In this document: positions 13,281 to 22,800 of the stretch, one piece after another
Layout of the letters: every line of letters starts with the position of its first letter
Numbering within the stretch: position 1 is the stretch's first letter
Assembly (NCBI GenBank): GCA_027972325.1
Contig: JAPMOS010000001.1
Location: forward strand, 653,001-717,000
Direction: 5' to 3'
Length of the DNA stretch: 64,000 bases
Source of the DNA: Paratrimastix pyriformis
Taxonomy: Eukaryota > Preaxostyla > Paratrimastigidae
Position numbers and translations under genes: made by a program
The notes under the pieces: generated by a model
Database searches by the model: none
What the model saw: the letters and a program-made list of their open reading frames with translations, nothing else
Told to the model about the DNA's origin: nothing

Positions 13281-15823
13281 CCGTGGGGTGCGCGGCGTGT
13301 GGGGCGAGGCGGCCGCCGCAGCTGCCGCCGACGAGGAGGACCAGCGCGAGTACTGCGGGTTCAGGGGGCTCAGCGGGACGGTCCCTGAGGGGGCCGCGCG
13401 CCCCCCCTCGCGGGCGCTGAGCGGGTCGGCGGGCAGGTGGCGCGGGGTGGGCACGGGCACCACGGGCTGGCCGGGCAGGTGGGGCGGCTGGGAGAGGAGC
13501 ATGTCCATGCTGTTGATGAGCAGCTCGTCCACGTTGAGCAGCGAGTTGGCCGTGGGGATGCCCAGCTCGGGCCCGCTGACCAGCATCAGCTTGAGCAGCA
13601 GCGCCGTCATGTGGGTCCGCAGCAGGATCGACGGGTGCGTGCACACTGCATGACCAGGGGCAGGGGCAGGGGTGCATGACGGCGATGGATGTGCAGGGAG
13701 GGGATGCGTGAGGGCATGAGGGCATGAGGGCATGAGGAGGGCATGAGGAGGGCATGAGGAGGGCATGAGGAGGGCATGAGGAGGGCATGAGGAGGGCATG
13801 AGGCCATGAGGGCGGGGGCGCAGGTGCGGACGCATGAAGAAGGGCGAGTGCGGCTCCAGCAGGACCCCCACCAGCGACATCGAGGCGCTGTTGCCCACAA
13901 ACTGGACAGACGGGGATGGAAAGGTCGTGAAGAGGGTGATCGTGGGGGAGAGTGAGTGAGTCTGTCGCCTGACACGCAGAGGTGCGGAGGGCGGACCCGG
14001 ATCATGACGCGCACCAGCTCGCAGAGTTCCATCTCGGACGGGGCCTGGGCCAGGGGTCGTATTGACGGCCACCCCGTGCGCGCCTCGGGGGCCGCCGGGG
14101 CGGGCGGAGCCGCCGTGACGGCTGCCGCGATTGCCCCGGGATGCGGGACGAGGTCCCCGTGGGGCGACGTGGCCTCGGGCTGCTCGCCGATGGGCGAGAG
14201 GGGCTGCGGGGAGGGGCTCACCGGCACCGGGGCGGCCGTGCCCAGGGGGGCCGTGGTCAGCTCGCCCTGGGCCGTGAGCAGGGTCTGGATGGGGATCAGG
14301 GGCGGCCCCTCGAGCAGCAGCCGGAGCTGCTTCATGAAGAAGTCGAAGACGGCCGAGTGGTGCTGGGTGAAGTGCAGCGTCATCGGCGGGTGGGCGCTCA
14401 GGGCCACCAGCAGCGTGTTCACTGGAGAGAGGGGAAAAGTGGAGCCCACCCGTTGGTATCTCCGGGAGGTGATTGCCGTTCTCTCTCGTTGTGCCCTTTG
14501 TGACGTGGCTCGGTGTTCCGGGTGGAAGCGGGTGTGAGGCCCACCGCGGTGCCTTGGGGGGAGGATGGGCGGCCTGGAGGACCCTCGACCAGCCAGATGC
14601 GGTCGCACAGGAGCACCTCGACCGCCACCGAGAAGCAGTCCAAAATCTGGGACAGGGTCCGGTCCAGGGCCGGCAGGGCCCCCAGCTCGTCCATCACCGC
14701 AGACAGGCAGCTGGAGCAGCGCGGGGGCGGTGATGAGGAGCATTGGCATGAGCGCCGATGGGCGGGGACGGGCGGGGGGTGGGACGGACCAGACGTAGCC
14801 GTGGAAGCGGAGGGTGAGCTGGTGCAGCTCGGGGTAGGCCAGGTTGGGCCGGTACTCGAGCAGCAGGTCGTGCATGTCCCCCAGCAGCCGCCCCAGGAAG
14901 CTCAGCGAGAAGGACTGGGTCCGGCGCCAGTGGGGCCCGAAACAAACCAGGATTTCTGCGAGAAGGAGGAGGAGGAGGGAGAGGGGGGATGAGCGTCCCA
15001 ATGGGAGGGGATTCGTGCGCCGACTTTTCATGACCATCTTTGCCTCCGATGGAACCCGCGTAGAAACAAGCGCCTGGGTGACGAGCTCGACCAGATCCTG
15101 TCCGGAGTGGGGGGGGGGGGGGGGGGGGTCAGGAAGGACGGCAATCGGAAACATTTTGTACAGGGACTGGAGACCTGAAAATGGCGAGCAAATGAGTCTT
15201 CAAAGTTATTGGCGAGGTACGCGATAATCGTATAGAAGTCGAAGATGTGGCCATTGTTCAGAATCAGCTCAAAGTTGGACTAAAAGATGGCATGGAGTGA
15301 GAGATCAGGGAAAGATTTGCAAACCTTGAGATCCGTAAAGACTGCATGGACAGGGATCGACTTCGGGTCGAGGGTGATGAGGGCCTGAAGGGGATGGCAC
15401 AATGAGCCAGACGGAAAGAGCGTGCAGAAAAGCAAACCTCATAGATAAGAGCCAACAGAGTGGCTTGCGTCTCACGTCCATGAGCAGAGAGACGGATAAA
15501 AATCCAGCGGAAAAAGTCAACCGGGAAGAATGAACCCAGCCGAGCAATCGAACGCAAAATGGATTCTCGGGTGGTCTTGGGACTAGTGAATAGAAACCGA
15601 AGAGCTAAGAGTCACAATGATCTCGAGGATTTGCAGACGCGGCAGCGAGAGTTTGCAGCCATTGCTCGATGACGGCGCTATTGTCTTGCCAAAAAAGCCG
15701 TGCCTGCGATTCCCGTGTAAAGTTGGGTAACTGAAAAAGCTCCACGGTTCCGGAAGGAGGGGAACGAAAAGGCGGAGGCCCGCAAAACAGGATGAGCCTC
15801 CCTCGCCTTGGGGTTGACGTCAT
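1..15823 (-). CDS. TRRAP: TRRAP/Tra1-like giant PIKK-family pseudokinase, copy A (3' end off window)
   Basis: This looks like the scaffold subunit that SAGA and NuA4 histone acetyltransferase complexes use to bind activators. The proposed start is ATG at 15,823. Exon 1 is 15,823-15,639 and exon 2 is 15,582-15,438, followed by many exons with donors of GTCCGC/GTCTGC type. The N-terminal and central part is helical, HEAT-like; near 13,620-13,500 a segment with L-L-K-L-M and a following INSMDML resembles the TRRAP stretch ending in NSSMELA. A FAT-like region lies at about 6,270-2,600, with YWHYHDWCYRH near 4,250. The kinase-like end holds LLPHIELMW and VLGSDGLVRHF (about 1,030-860), then SWMAIQSS and CAEMLWI (about 80-1), which line up with TRRAP's DYWTFRKM and PEMLQI. 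The GDRHLDN catalytic loop of active kinases is absent, so it is a pseudokinase. A long Ser/Pro/Glu-rich insert (about 2,480-1,100) separates FAT and kinase. His, Gly and Gln runs are present. SMG1 is the main alternative. Confidence 0.72.
7911..7995. repeat. CCAACC-type tandem repeat in a copy A intron
   Basis: Irregular CCCCCAACCAAC units, which read GGTTGG in the sense of copy A, lie in an intron of the TRRAP-like gene. Confidence 0.85.
8563..8712. repeat. (GGGCGA)n array, about 25 copies, intron of copy A
   Basis: This is an uninterrupted hexanucleotide array, TCGCCC in the sense of copy A, inside an intron. Copy B has no counterpart that I can see. Confidence 0.97.
9229..9358. repeat. 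12-bp ACCAACACCGGC array in a copy A intron
   Basis: About ten copies with one short unit sit in an intron of the TRRAP-like gene, close to a poly-G (sense poly-C) run at about 9,070. Confidence 0.93.
12013..12384. repeat. 12-bp GGAGTGGCGGAG array, about 370 bp, intron of copy A
   Basis: This is the longest array in the window. It fills an intron of copy A between two blocks that are near-identical in copy B. The matching intron of copy B (about 56,682-56,887) is unrelated, so the array arose or was lost after duplication. Confidence 0.96.
13716..13806. repeat. GAGGGCATGAG array in a copy A intron
   Basis: About eight units of 10-12 bp. Copy B has a shorter, related CCCTCATG array in the matching intron (about 55,252-55,300), so this minisatellite probably predates the duplication. 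Confidence 0.92.
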
Positions 15824-16423
15824 TTTTTCTCTGTTCAACTGCACAATGACACTCAGTTGAGATTGGAATGCCAAGTTTTCAACGCTGACAAAGAGCGGGT
15901 TTGATCACATTTTGACTGCATTCTATTGAAACGATTCAAAATCGAGATGATCGATGAGTCGAACGACAGACCCCGGGAATGGCACCGCTTATTGCGGTGC
16001 CCCCTTGGCGCGGCTTCAAATTCTTCGGCTTTACTTAAGATTTTTTTCAACCCCGGCCCAGGGAGGTGGCGCGGGACGGAGAGGGTTGGCCGGGCGGTGC
16101 GGGCTTGCGGTCAGGGGGGCCGACACTCCGCCTCATTCCCGCTCTCTCTCCCTCACACCACCACACACACCCTGGTGGGCTCAATCCGGTCGGTCAGGGG
16201 CATTTCAAAGTGTGAAGCGAATCCTCAAACCGAAAGGCCTCCCGAGGCAAAACCAGCAACCACAAGTGCCGGACCAACAGAGACCAGCGAGCGCTTCGTG
16301 TTGTATACATCGAAGGGACCGGTTAGACAGCCGACATGCAAAGCATGAAATGCCGCCGAGACATGTACATGGGAAAGATTGAGAAAGAAAGAAAAAAGCA
16401 AGAAGATGGATGATAATCGCCGT
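15824..16423. other. Intergenic, 5' side of TRRAP-like copy A
   Basis: AT-richer than the flanking gene bodies. It should hold the copy A promoter (minus strand) and the 3' UTR of the PDCD4-motif gene. No further gene, RNA or repeat is visible; open frames here have no recognisable content. Confidence 0.6.
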
Positions 16424-16798
16424 TTAGTGCGCCGCAGGCTCCGGATGCTTCTCAACAGGTGGAGGGGTGGGATCCCCGACCTGATCAGAGAGAAGATGGG
16501 TACGTTACGGGCCTGAAAGAGATAGAGAAGGTACAGACGCGAGCAGGGTCAGCGGGGTCTTCGTAGTTGGGGTCGCGGGGGTCCATTGGAGGGGATTCAT
16601 CCTCCCTGACGCGGGTATCCTTCGGGTCACCCCACTATATCAAGAGGAGTGGAGATGTACTGTTGAGCAAGAGAGTTCTGTCGGGAAAAGATGACAGACA
16701 GTGTAAGAACCACCTGCGCCGCCCTTCTTGGTCTCGCCACGGAGACCAAGACGAAGGTTGGTGTTGCGTTCCAAAGGATGCTGGGCAGGCTTCGGCAT
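16424..16798 (-). CDS. 83-residue protein with PDCD4/MA3-type KKGGAGG..TWG motif
   Basis: Three exons give a clean 83-residue product: 16,798-16,700, 16,634-16,539 and 16,480-16,424 (TAA stop). Both introns start GTCTGT and end TAG or CAG, and all phases agree. The protein starts MPKPAQHP, carries KKGGAGGSYTWGDP across the first junction, then PMDPRDPNYEDP, and ends EKHPEPAAH. In PDCD4 and plant MA3 proteins a KKGGAGGKGTWG motif is followed by an acidic DPNYDS stretch, so this looks like that N-terminal segment standing alone without MA3 domains. The likely role, binding the translation machinery, is inference only. The start ATG has an A-rich context. It is transcribed towards copy A of the TRRAP-like gene, in an AT-richer strip. 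Confidence 0.55.
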
Positions 16799-17099
16799 TT
16801 TGATGAGTTGCTGGAACAAAAAGTGCGAAATCTACTGTAAGAATTACGACAGGGTTTAATCGACTATCTCGAAGGAAAAAGCGGTCTCTCCGAATTTCGA
16901 TCTGGCACGCTGATGAAGGAGTCCGATTGCGCGCCAAACTACTTTCTCGCACTCTCTTCGCAAGCTCTCTTGCGCGACAGATCTCTCTCACACGAAGAAT
17001 GCGTCTTTTGCTTGTTATGGAACGCAGAAATGTCAATGCTGAGGTTTGGTGGTTCGATGGTTTGTCGGAGCGGCTCCTCATCAGTGTTTTTTGGACAGG

Positions 17100-17389
17100 A
17101 TGACTCCTCCCAATGCCGTTTTACCCGAAACTGTTCGTTCCTTCACCAAGCGGAACGTGGCCACGTTCCACGAAAACCCTCCCCGTCTGCCGCAGGCTTC
17201 CGTGCAATCTTCGCAATTCATGTGGGAACCTTAGTTTTTCGGCGGATGCTCCTCACAAAGCTTCTCGTTCTGTGTTACGAGAATCGAATCCAGCTGGGAG
17301 ACCTTCAAGCATGTTTGCTGGAATACGACGAGAGACTGGCAGAAGCGGCGGCGAATGATGTGGATCCTCCACCAGACGTGACGCATTAG
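17100..17389 (+). CDS. 79-residue hypothetical protein, two exons
   Basis: Exon 1 is 17,100-17,184 and exon 2 is 17,235-17,389 (TAG). The 50-bp intron starts GTCTGC, the donor form used by other genes here, and ends CTTAG. Splicing keeps the frame and joins HENPP to LFRRMLLTKLLVL. The second half (LCYENRIQLGDLQACLLEYD) is helical with a hydrophobic heptad feel, and the end is acidic and proline-rich (NDVDPPPDVTH). I do not recognise the family. An earlier first exon cannot be excluded, since a possible acceptor (TTTGGACAG) lies directly before the ATG. It sits between the PDCD4-motif gene, transcribed away from it, and TBCE, which follows on the same strand. Confidence 0.4.
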
Positions 17390-17620
17390 ATGCCTCGCGC
17401 GGCAGAGCTTTCAATTTATTTGCCTTCCCTCATCTTCGGAGTACAACCCACCGTGGCTTGGGGTCTGGCCGCCTCGCTGTTGCTGCCAATCCACGCCCGC
17501 CGGGCGATGGCAGGGCCAGCGGGCAGCGGTGGTGGGGCGGCACGTCAGCCGCCACAAACAGCATGAAAATGCCAGCGCCGCTGATCCGCCCCTGGTGTTT
17601 CTGATTGTACCCTTTTCAAA

Positions 17621-19373
17621 ATGTTGTTCTCCGACGCGGTCATTCAAAGATACTCCACGAACGACAGTGAACACATCCGCCCAGAAATGTACGTGTTGAC
17701 TTCTTCAAGCAATCGAAAAGTTATTGAATTTGTCGGAGAAGAAAAGGCACATCGCAAATTCAGCAAGCTCAACGAACTTCGTGCCGCTGAAATCCGTGAC
17801 ATCCCCATTACTGGCGCTGGTGACATTGGTGCTCTTTGTCCCAATCTCATCAGCGTCGATCTCTCTTCGACTCAGCAAAATTCATGGGATGTCGTTTTTG
17901 CCATTTCTCATCAACTGCCAGAGTTGCAAACGCTCCAGCTCCAGAGGAACCCCAGATTGCCACGTCCCCTTCCCGAAGATATCCTTGCGATCTGCCGCAA
18001 TCTCCGTCTGCTCTCGTTGAACAACACAGGTTTGTCTCCTGCCACCTTCACGCGATCAATCTTCTTTTCACGCAATCAATGGTGCTGCTGTTTCAGGGAT
18101 GCGATGGGGCGATGTCTCGGTGGTTGCGGGTCGGCTCCCCTTCCTCGAGGAGCTGCTGCTCTGCGAGAATGACATTGATCATCTCCAGGGGGGCCCGACG
18201 GGTCCCGATGGGGCCATTGTCGGCTTCCCCCGGCTGCAGTCGCTCAACCTGGACGGGAACCTGCTGGCCTCGTGGGACGAAGTGTGGCGCCTGCGCAACC
18301 TGCCCAACCTGCAGACACTCTTTCTTTGCAACAACCGACTGGCCTCCGTTTTTTGGGGCCCTGCCCACCCGACGGCGGCGGCGGCGGCGGCGACCGCCTC
18401 CCCGGCCCCAGCCGCCACTTCTGCGGCTGCCGTCGTGGCCCCTGGGGGGGCCCAGGATGACCGGATTCCATTTATGGCCCTGACCAACCTGGCCCTGGAC
18501 GGCAATACGATCGCCGAGTGGGGCAGCATCGACGCCCTGGCCCGGTTCGCCTGCCTGGCCTCGGTCCGCCTGCAGCGGAACCCCCTCTTCGAGCGGCGCC
18601 CGGGGGGGCCCCTGGAGGGCGTGCTCCGCTACCTGACCATCGCTCGGGTGGGCGACCACATGCGGGTGCTGAACAAGACCCCCATCAGCGACAAGGAGCG
18701 TCAGGACGCCGAGCTCTACTACCGCAACACCCTGCTCGCCCAGTACAACGAGGAGCGCCGGGCCCTGGAGCAGCACCACGCCCCGCCGGCCCCCGCGGAA
18801 GGGCGGCCCCCGTACAAGTCGGCGGCTTTCTATCAGGCCCACCCGCGGTGGGACCAGATCCTGCAGCGGTACGGGGAGCCCGCCCCCAGCGCCGCCAGCA
18901 CCACGGGCGAGGGCGGGCTGGCCTCGCAGATGCTCGAGCTGACCTTGCTGACCACCGTCCTGCCCAGCATGTCCGGGGCGGCCCTCCAGCGGGCCGACCC
19001 CACCCAGCGGATGTGCCTCGAGGGCAAGCGGCTGCCGCAGACCATGAAGGTGGCCCGGCTCAAGCAGCAAATGTGCACCTGGTTCGGGGTGGACCCCCGG
19101 CTGGCCCTCGAGCTGGTCGTGCGCGGCTCGCGGGACGAGCCCGGCGGGCAGCCCCTGGGCGAGGAGGACCGGCCCCTGTCCTCCTACGGGCTGTGGAGCG
19201 GCTGCGTGGTGGTGCTGCAGGAGGCCGCCGACCGGCCCGACGAGCGCCGGCCCAGCCCGCCCGGGGGCAGCCAGACCGCCGCCATCGCAGCCGCCGAGGC
19301 CATCTACCAGGCCACCAGGCGCGGGGTGGCCGAGGAGAAGGCCGCCTACGCCCAGGCCGCCCAGCGCCGATAG
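17621..19373 (+). CDS. TBCE: Tubulin-folding cofactor E, without a CAP-Gly domain
   Basis: TBCE binds alpha-tubulin and, with cofactors C and D, drives assembly and release of the tubulin heterodimer. Exon 1 is 17,621-18,029 and exon 2 is 18,097-19,373; the intron is GTTTGT...TTTCAG and the product is 561 residues. The leucine-rich repeats match TBCE in order: CPNLISVDLSST, LSLNNTGMRWGDV (human LVLNQTGITWAEV) across the splice junction, LPFLEELLLCENDI, LQSLNLDGNLL and LTNLALDGNTI. A linker with Y-R-N and AHPRWDQI corresponds to the human segment containing FLTAHPRYQFL. The C-terminus is a ubiquitin-like domain (MKVARLKQQMCTWF near 19,050). The usual N-terminal CAP-Gly domain is missing: the protein begins at the segment just after it, and no CAP-Gly signature is visible in the 230 bp upstream. 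Confidence 0.88.
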
Positions 19374-19869
19374 GAGGAGTGGGGCGTGTAACAAAGTGGC
19401 TGTGGCGGTGCGCTTCGTGGTGGGTCGATTTGAAAGCGGGGCGTCTCGGGCAAGCCCGGCGCCATATTTGGGTTGCCCTGGGGGACGGGGCACGGTCACG
19501 ACGGGCGCAACGGGTTCTGATCCGAGGGCCCGCCGCCACGGCCCCCTCGAGCCCTGGCGTCTGATTGCGGGCCAAACACGAGTCGGGTCTTTGTTCGCGT
19601 CATCATCATCATCCAATCATCAGATCATCATCCGGTGGTGTGATCTGGTCGCGGGTCTGATGAGCACTGCCCGTCCCGATGTGCCGCTGGCCCCCGATCG
19701 CGCCTGCCTGACCATTCCCCCAGTGGCAGCAGTTCCGGGGCGCGCTCGAACCGTGTCGTCGATCCAACAGATGAAAAGGAAAAGGGCGCGCATGTCGGTC
19801 GGCGTCGGGGGGGGGGGGGGGGGGGGGGGGGGTCTAGCCAAGGCGGTGCGGGTGGGGTCGGCCCTCCGC
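19374..19869. other. Convergent intergenic between TBCE and CFAP61
   Basis: It holds both 3' UTRs, an (ATC)n stretch at about 19,600-19,630 and a run of about 22 G at 19,808. No gene is seen. Confidence 0.6.
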
Positions 19870-22800
19870 TCAGGCCGGGGGGGATGAGGGCGAGGGCAGC
19901 CCGGGGCTGCCGGCGGACGAGGGGCCCTCCTCGTCGAGGTCGTCCTCGGGCAGGGCCACGTGCAGGTAGCCGGGCAGCTGGCCCTTGTTGGCCTGCAGCC
20001 ACTGCACCAGCCGCACCTGCAGGTCCCGCCGCGACCGGTTGGGCATCCGCCGCACAAGCGCGCTGTGCTGGGCAAGGGTCAGCGGAACCTGCGAAACAGG
20101 GCGGTGCGGGGGGGTGCGGGGGGTGCGGGGGGGTGCGGGGGTGCGGGGGTGCGGGGTAGGAAGTCAGGCCAAGTTGAACGATGGTGTGCGTTTGTGTGCG
20201 CGCGTTTGTGTGTGTGTGTGTGGGGGGGGGGAGGGAGGGAGGGGGAGGGAGGGGGAGGGGGTGATACCGGCCTTGTGGGTGTCGGGCTGGTTGGCGATGG
20301 GGCGGGCGGCTGCAGGGCGGCCAGTGAGGTCAGCATGTGCTGCTGTTGGAGGGCCTGGTACTGCTGCTGCTGCTGCTGCAGGAGCTGCTGGGTCTGGGTC
20401 GAGGTCGCCGCCGGACGCTGGGGCACCCCATGCAGAAAGCAGGCAGCCAGCAGGGTGGAGGGCATGTGAGCAGGCCGGAATAACCCACCTTCAGGAGGCA
20501 GCATGCGCGTGCCGTGTGGGTGTCTGTGGGTGTGGGTGTCTGTGGGTGTGGGTGTCTGTGGGTGTGGGTGTCTGTGGCTGTGGGTGTCTGTGGGTGTGGG
20601 TGTCTGTGGGTGTGGGTGTCTGTGGGTGTCTGTGGCTGTGGCTGTGGGTGTCTGTGGCTGTGGGTGTCTGTGGCTGTGGCTGTGGCTGTGGGTGTCTGTG
20701 GCTGTGGGTGGCTGTGGCTGTGGGTGGCTGTGGCTGTGGGTGTCTGTGGCTGTGGGCGGACCAGGGTGCGGGTTGGCGGGGCCATGGCGGCCAGGGTCTG
20801 CTGCTGGGCGAGCCGCTGCAGGGTGCTGTTGACGTACTGCTGGTACTGGCCCATGGCCTGGTTGTGGGTGGCCTGCCGGTCGGCCAGCAGCTGGCGCAGC
20901 TGGGCGTTGAACCGGGTCACGGCATCCCCCACCCAGGCCTGCTGGCTGGCGGCCATGGGCTCGTGCTCGGGCGCCTGCAAGACCGCGTCCCGGGCCGCCT
21001 CGAGGAAGTCCCCGAACCGGTCATGGAACAGGGCCGTCGCCCAGCCCTCCCGGAAGAAGCTGCGCCGGGAGACGCCGCGGGCCACCCCCCAGGCAACAAA
21101 AAAATGGCGCGAGCGCCGATGTGATGGGCATGCATGTGCGGGGGCATGTGCGGGGTGGGGGCATGTGCGGGGCATGTGCGGGGGGTGGGGGCATGTGCGG
21201 GGGCATGTGCGGGGGGCATGTGCGGGGGGGGGGGGGGGGGGGGCACGTGGGGGCAGGCCTGATCAGGTCGGGGAGGATGCGGTCGTCGGCCCGGGCGCAG
21301 AGCGAGTTGACGATGGCTGGGGAGGCCCACCAGGCAGTGCAGGTTGGGCATCTCGACCAGCTCCCGGCCCGCGTAGGCCAGCAGGGCCACCTCCTGGTGC
21401 AGGTTAATCCGCAGCCGCGTCCGGTGGCCCTCGCTCTCGTCACCAGGTCCCGCTGCAAGCACAGCCGCGGCAAACAGAAACGGTGGGCGGGGCGCCGAGG
21501 CAGCAGGGGGGGGGGGGGGGGGGGGGGGGGGCGGACCCCTCGGCTAGGTTGGTCAGCACGGGCGCGACCCCGGCGGCCCCCTTGGGGGCGCGGTCGGCAC
21601 GGCGGTCCCCAGGCTAGCCTGGAGGGCACCCAGCGGACCCGACTGCACCACCGAGCAGGGAGCCCCACCACGTGGTAGGAGGACGAGCGTCAGAGGGGCG
21701 GGGCGGGGCGGGGCGGGGCGGGGCGGGGCGGGGCGGGGCGGGGCGGGGCCCACGAGGCCGGTGCAACCGCAGGTCGAGTGAGCCGCCCCGTGGGTGGCGG
21801 GGTGGGGTGGGGTGCCGACCTGGGCCAGGAGGCCAGCGATGATGCCGTGATGGGCCCGCCGACGGTCTTTGCGGTGCCCGGGGCGGGGTCTCGATGGGCA
21901 GCTGGGCCCGGTAGAAGAGCAGCCCCGGGCAGCCAGCAGGCCTCCTGCAGGGGCCGGCTGAACCGGGGCAGCAGCTCACGGGCCACCGGCTGCGGCGGCA
22001 TTTGTTGCTGCCAGGGGCATGCAGGGCAGGAGCCGAACGGGGAGGAATGCGGTGAGGCATGATGAAAGGGGTGGGGAGGGGGGGGGCATGAAAGGGCGGG
22101 ATCGACATGGGGGGCATGCGAGGGGAGGGAGGCGGCGCGGGCGGTCGGACCTGCTGGAGCTTGAGCTGGGCCATGAGGGCCTGGGTGGCGGGCAGGGGCC
22201 GGCTCATGACCTCCACCACGTGGTCCAGGATGTACTGCCCCAGCAGGCTGCCCGCCTCGCGCCCGTTGAAGTGGTCAAGCGTGTACGGGAACCGACACTG
22301 CAGGCCAGGAGGGGGTGGCAGGAGAGGGGCGCGTCAGACGGGCATGTGCTGGAGGGGCGGCGGGAAAGGGGTGCTCGCGTGGATGCTCGTGGGGCCCCCC
22401 CGTCCCGTCCCGCGGACCCTGCGGGAGAGCTTGGCGACGGTGCCGCAGCCGAGGACGAGGGGGTCGTTGCTGGTCCAGGCCTCGTCGACCACCAGCCGGC
22501 CGTCGTAGACGATGCTGCTCTCGTTGAGCGCGTAGAAGACGTACGTGTCCACGTCGGGCTGGGCGCAGCTGACGAAGAGCGTGCACCCGATCCGGACGTC
22601 GGAGGCCTCGGGCGGGTCGCGCGGGTTGGCCTGGCCCAGCAGGGCCGACACCGAGACCGAGGGCCCCGCCGGCCGGGAGCCGCTCAGGGTCGACACCGAC
22701 GAGGCCCCGGGCCCCAGCGACGAGCCGGTCGCCCCCGGGGTGGCCGAGGGGTTCTCTGGGAGGGGAGGGAGGGGGAGACAGGCGCCGGGGCGATGATGGA

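Noticed and set aside
1-15823. Copy A as SMG1
   Set aside because: LGSDG and the CYRH region recall SMG1, but the missing GDRHLDN motif, the CAEMLWI ending and the N-terminal NSMDML stretch fit TRRAP/Tra1 better. Kept as the alternative.
21697-21748. (GGGGC)n as a telomere or regulatory G-quadruplex site
   Set aside because: It is in an intron with several similar arrays nearby and no telomeric unit. Quadruplex formation is possible but nothing marks it as functional.
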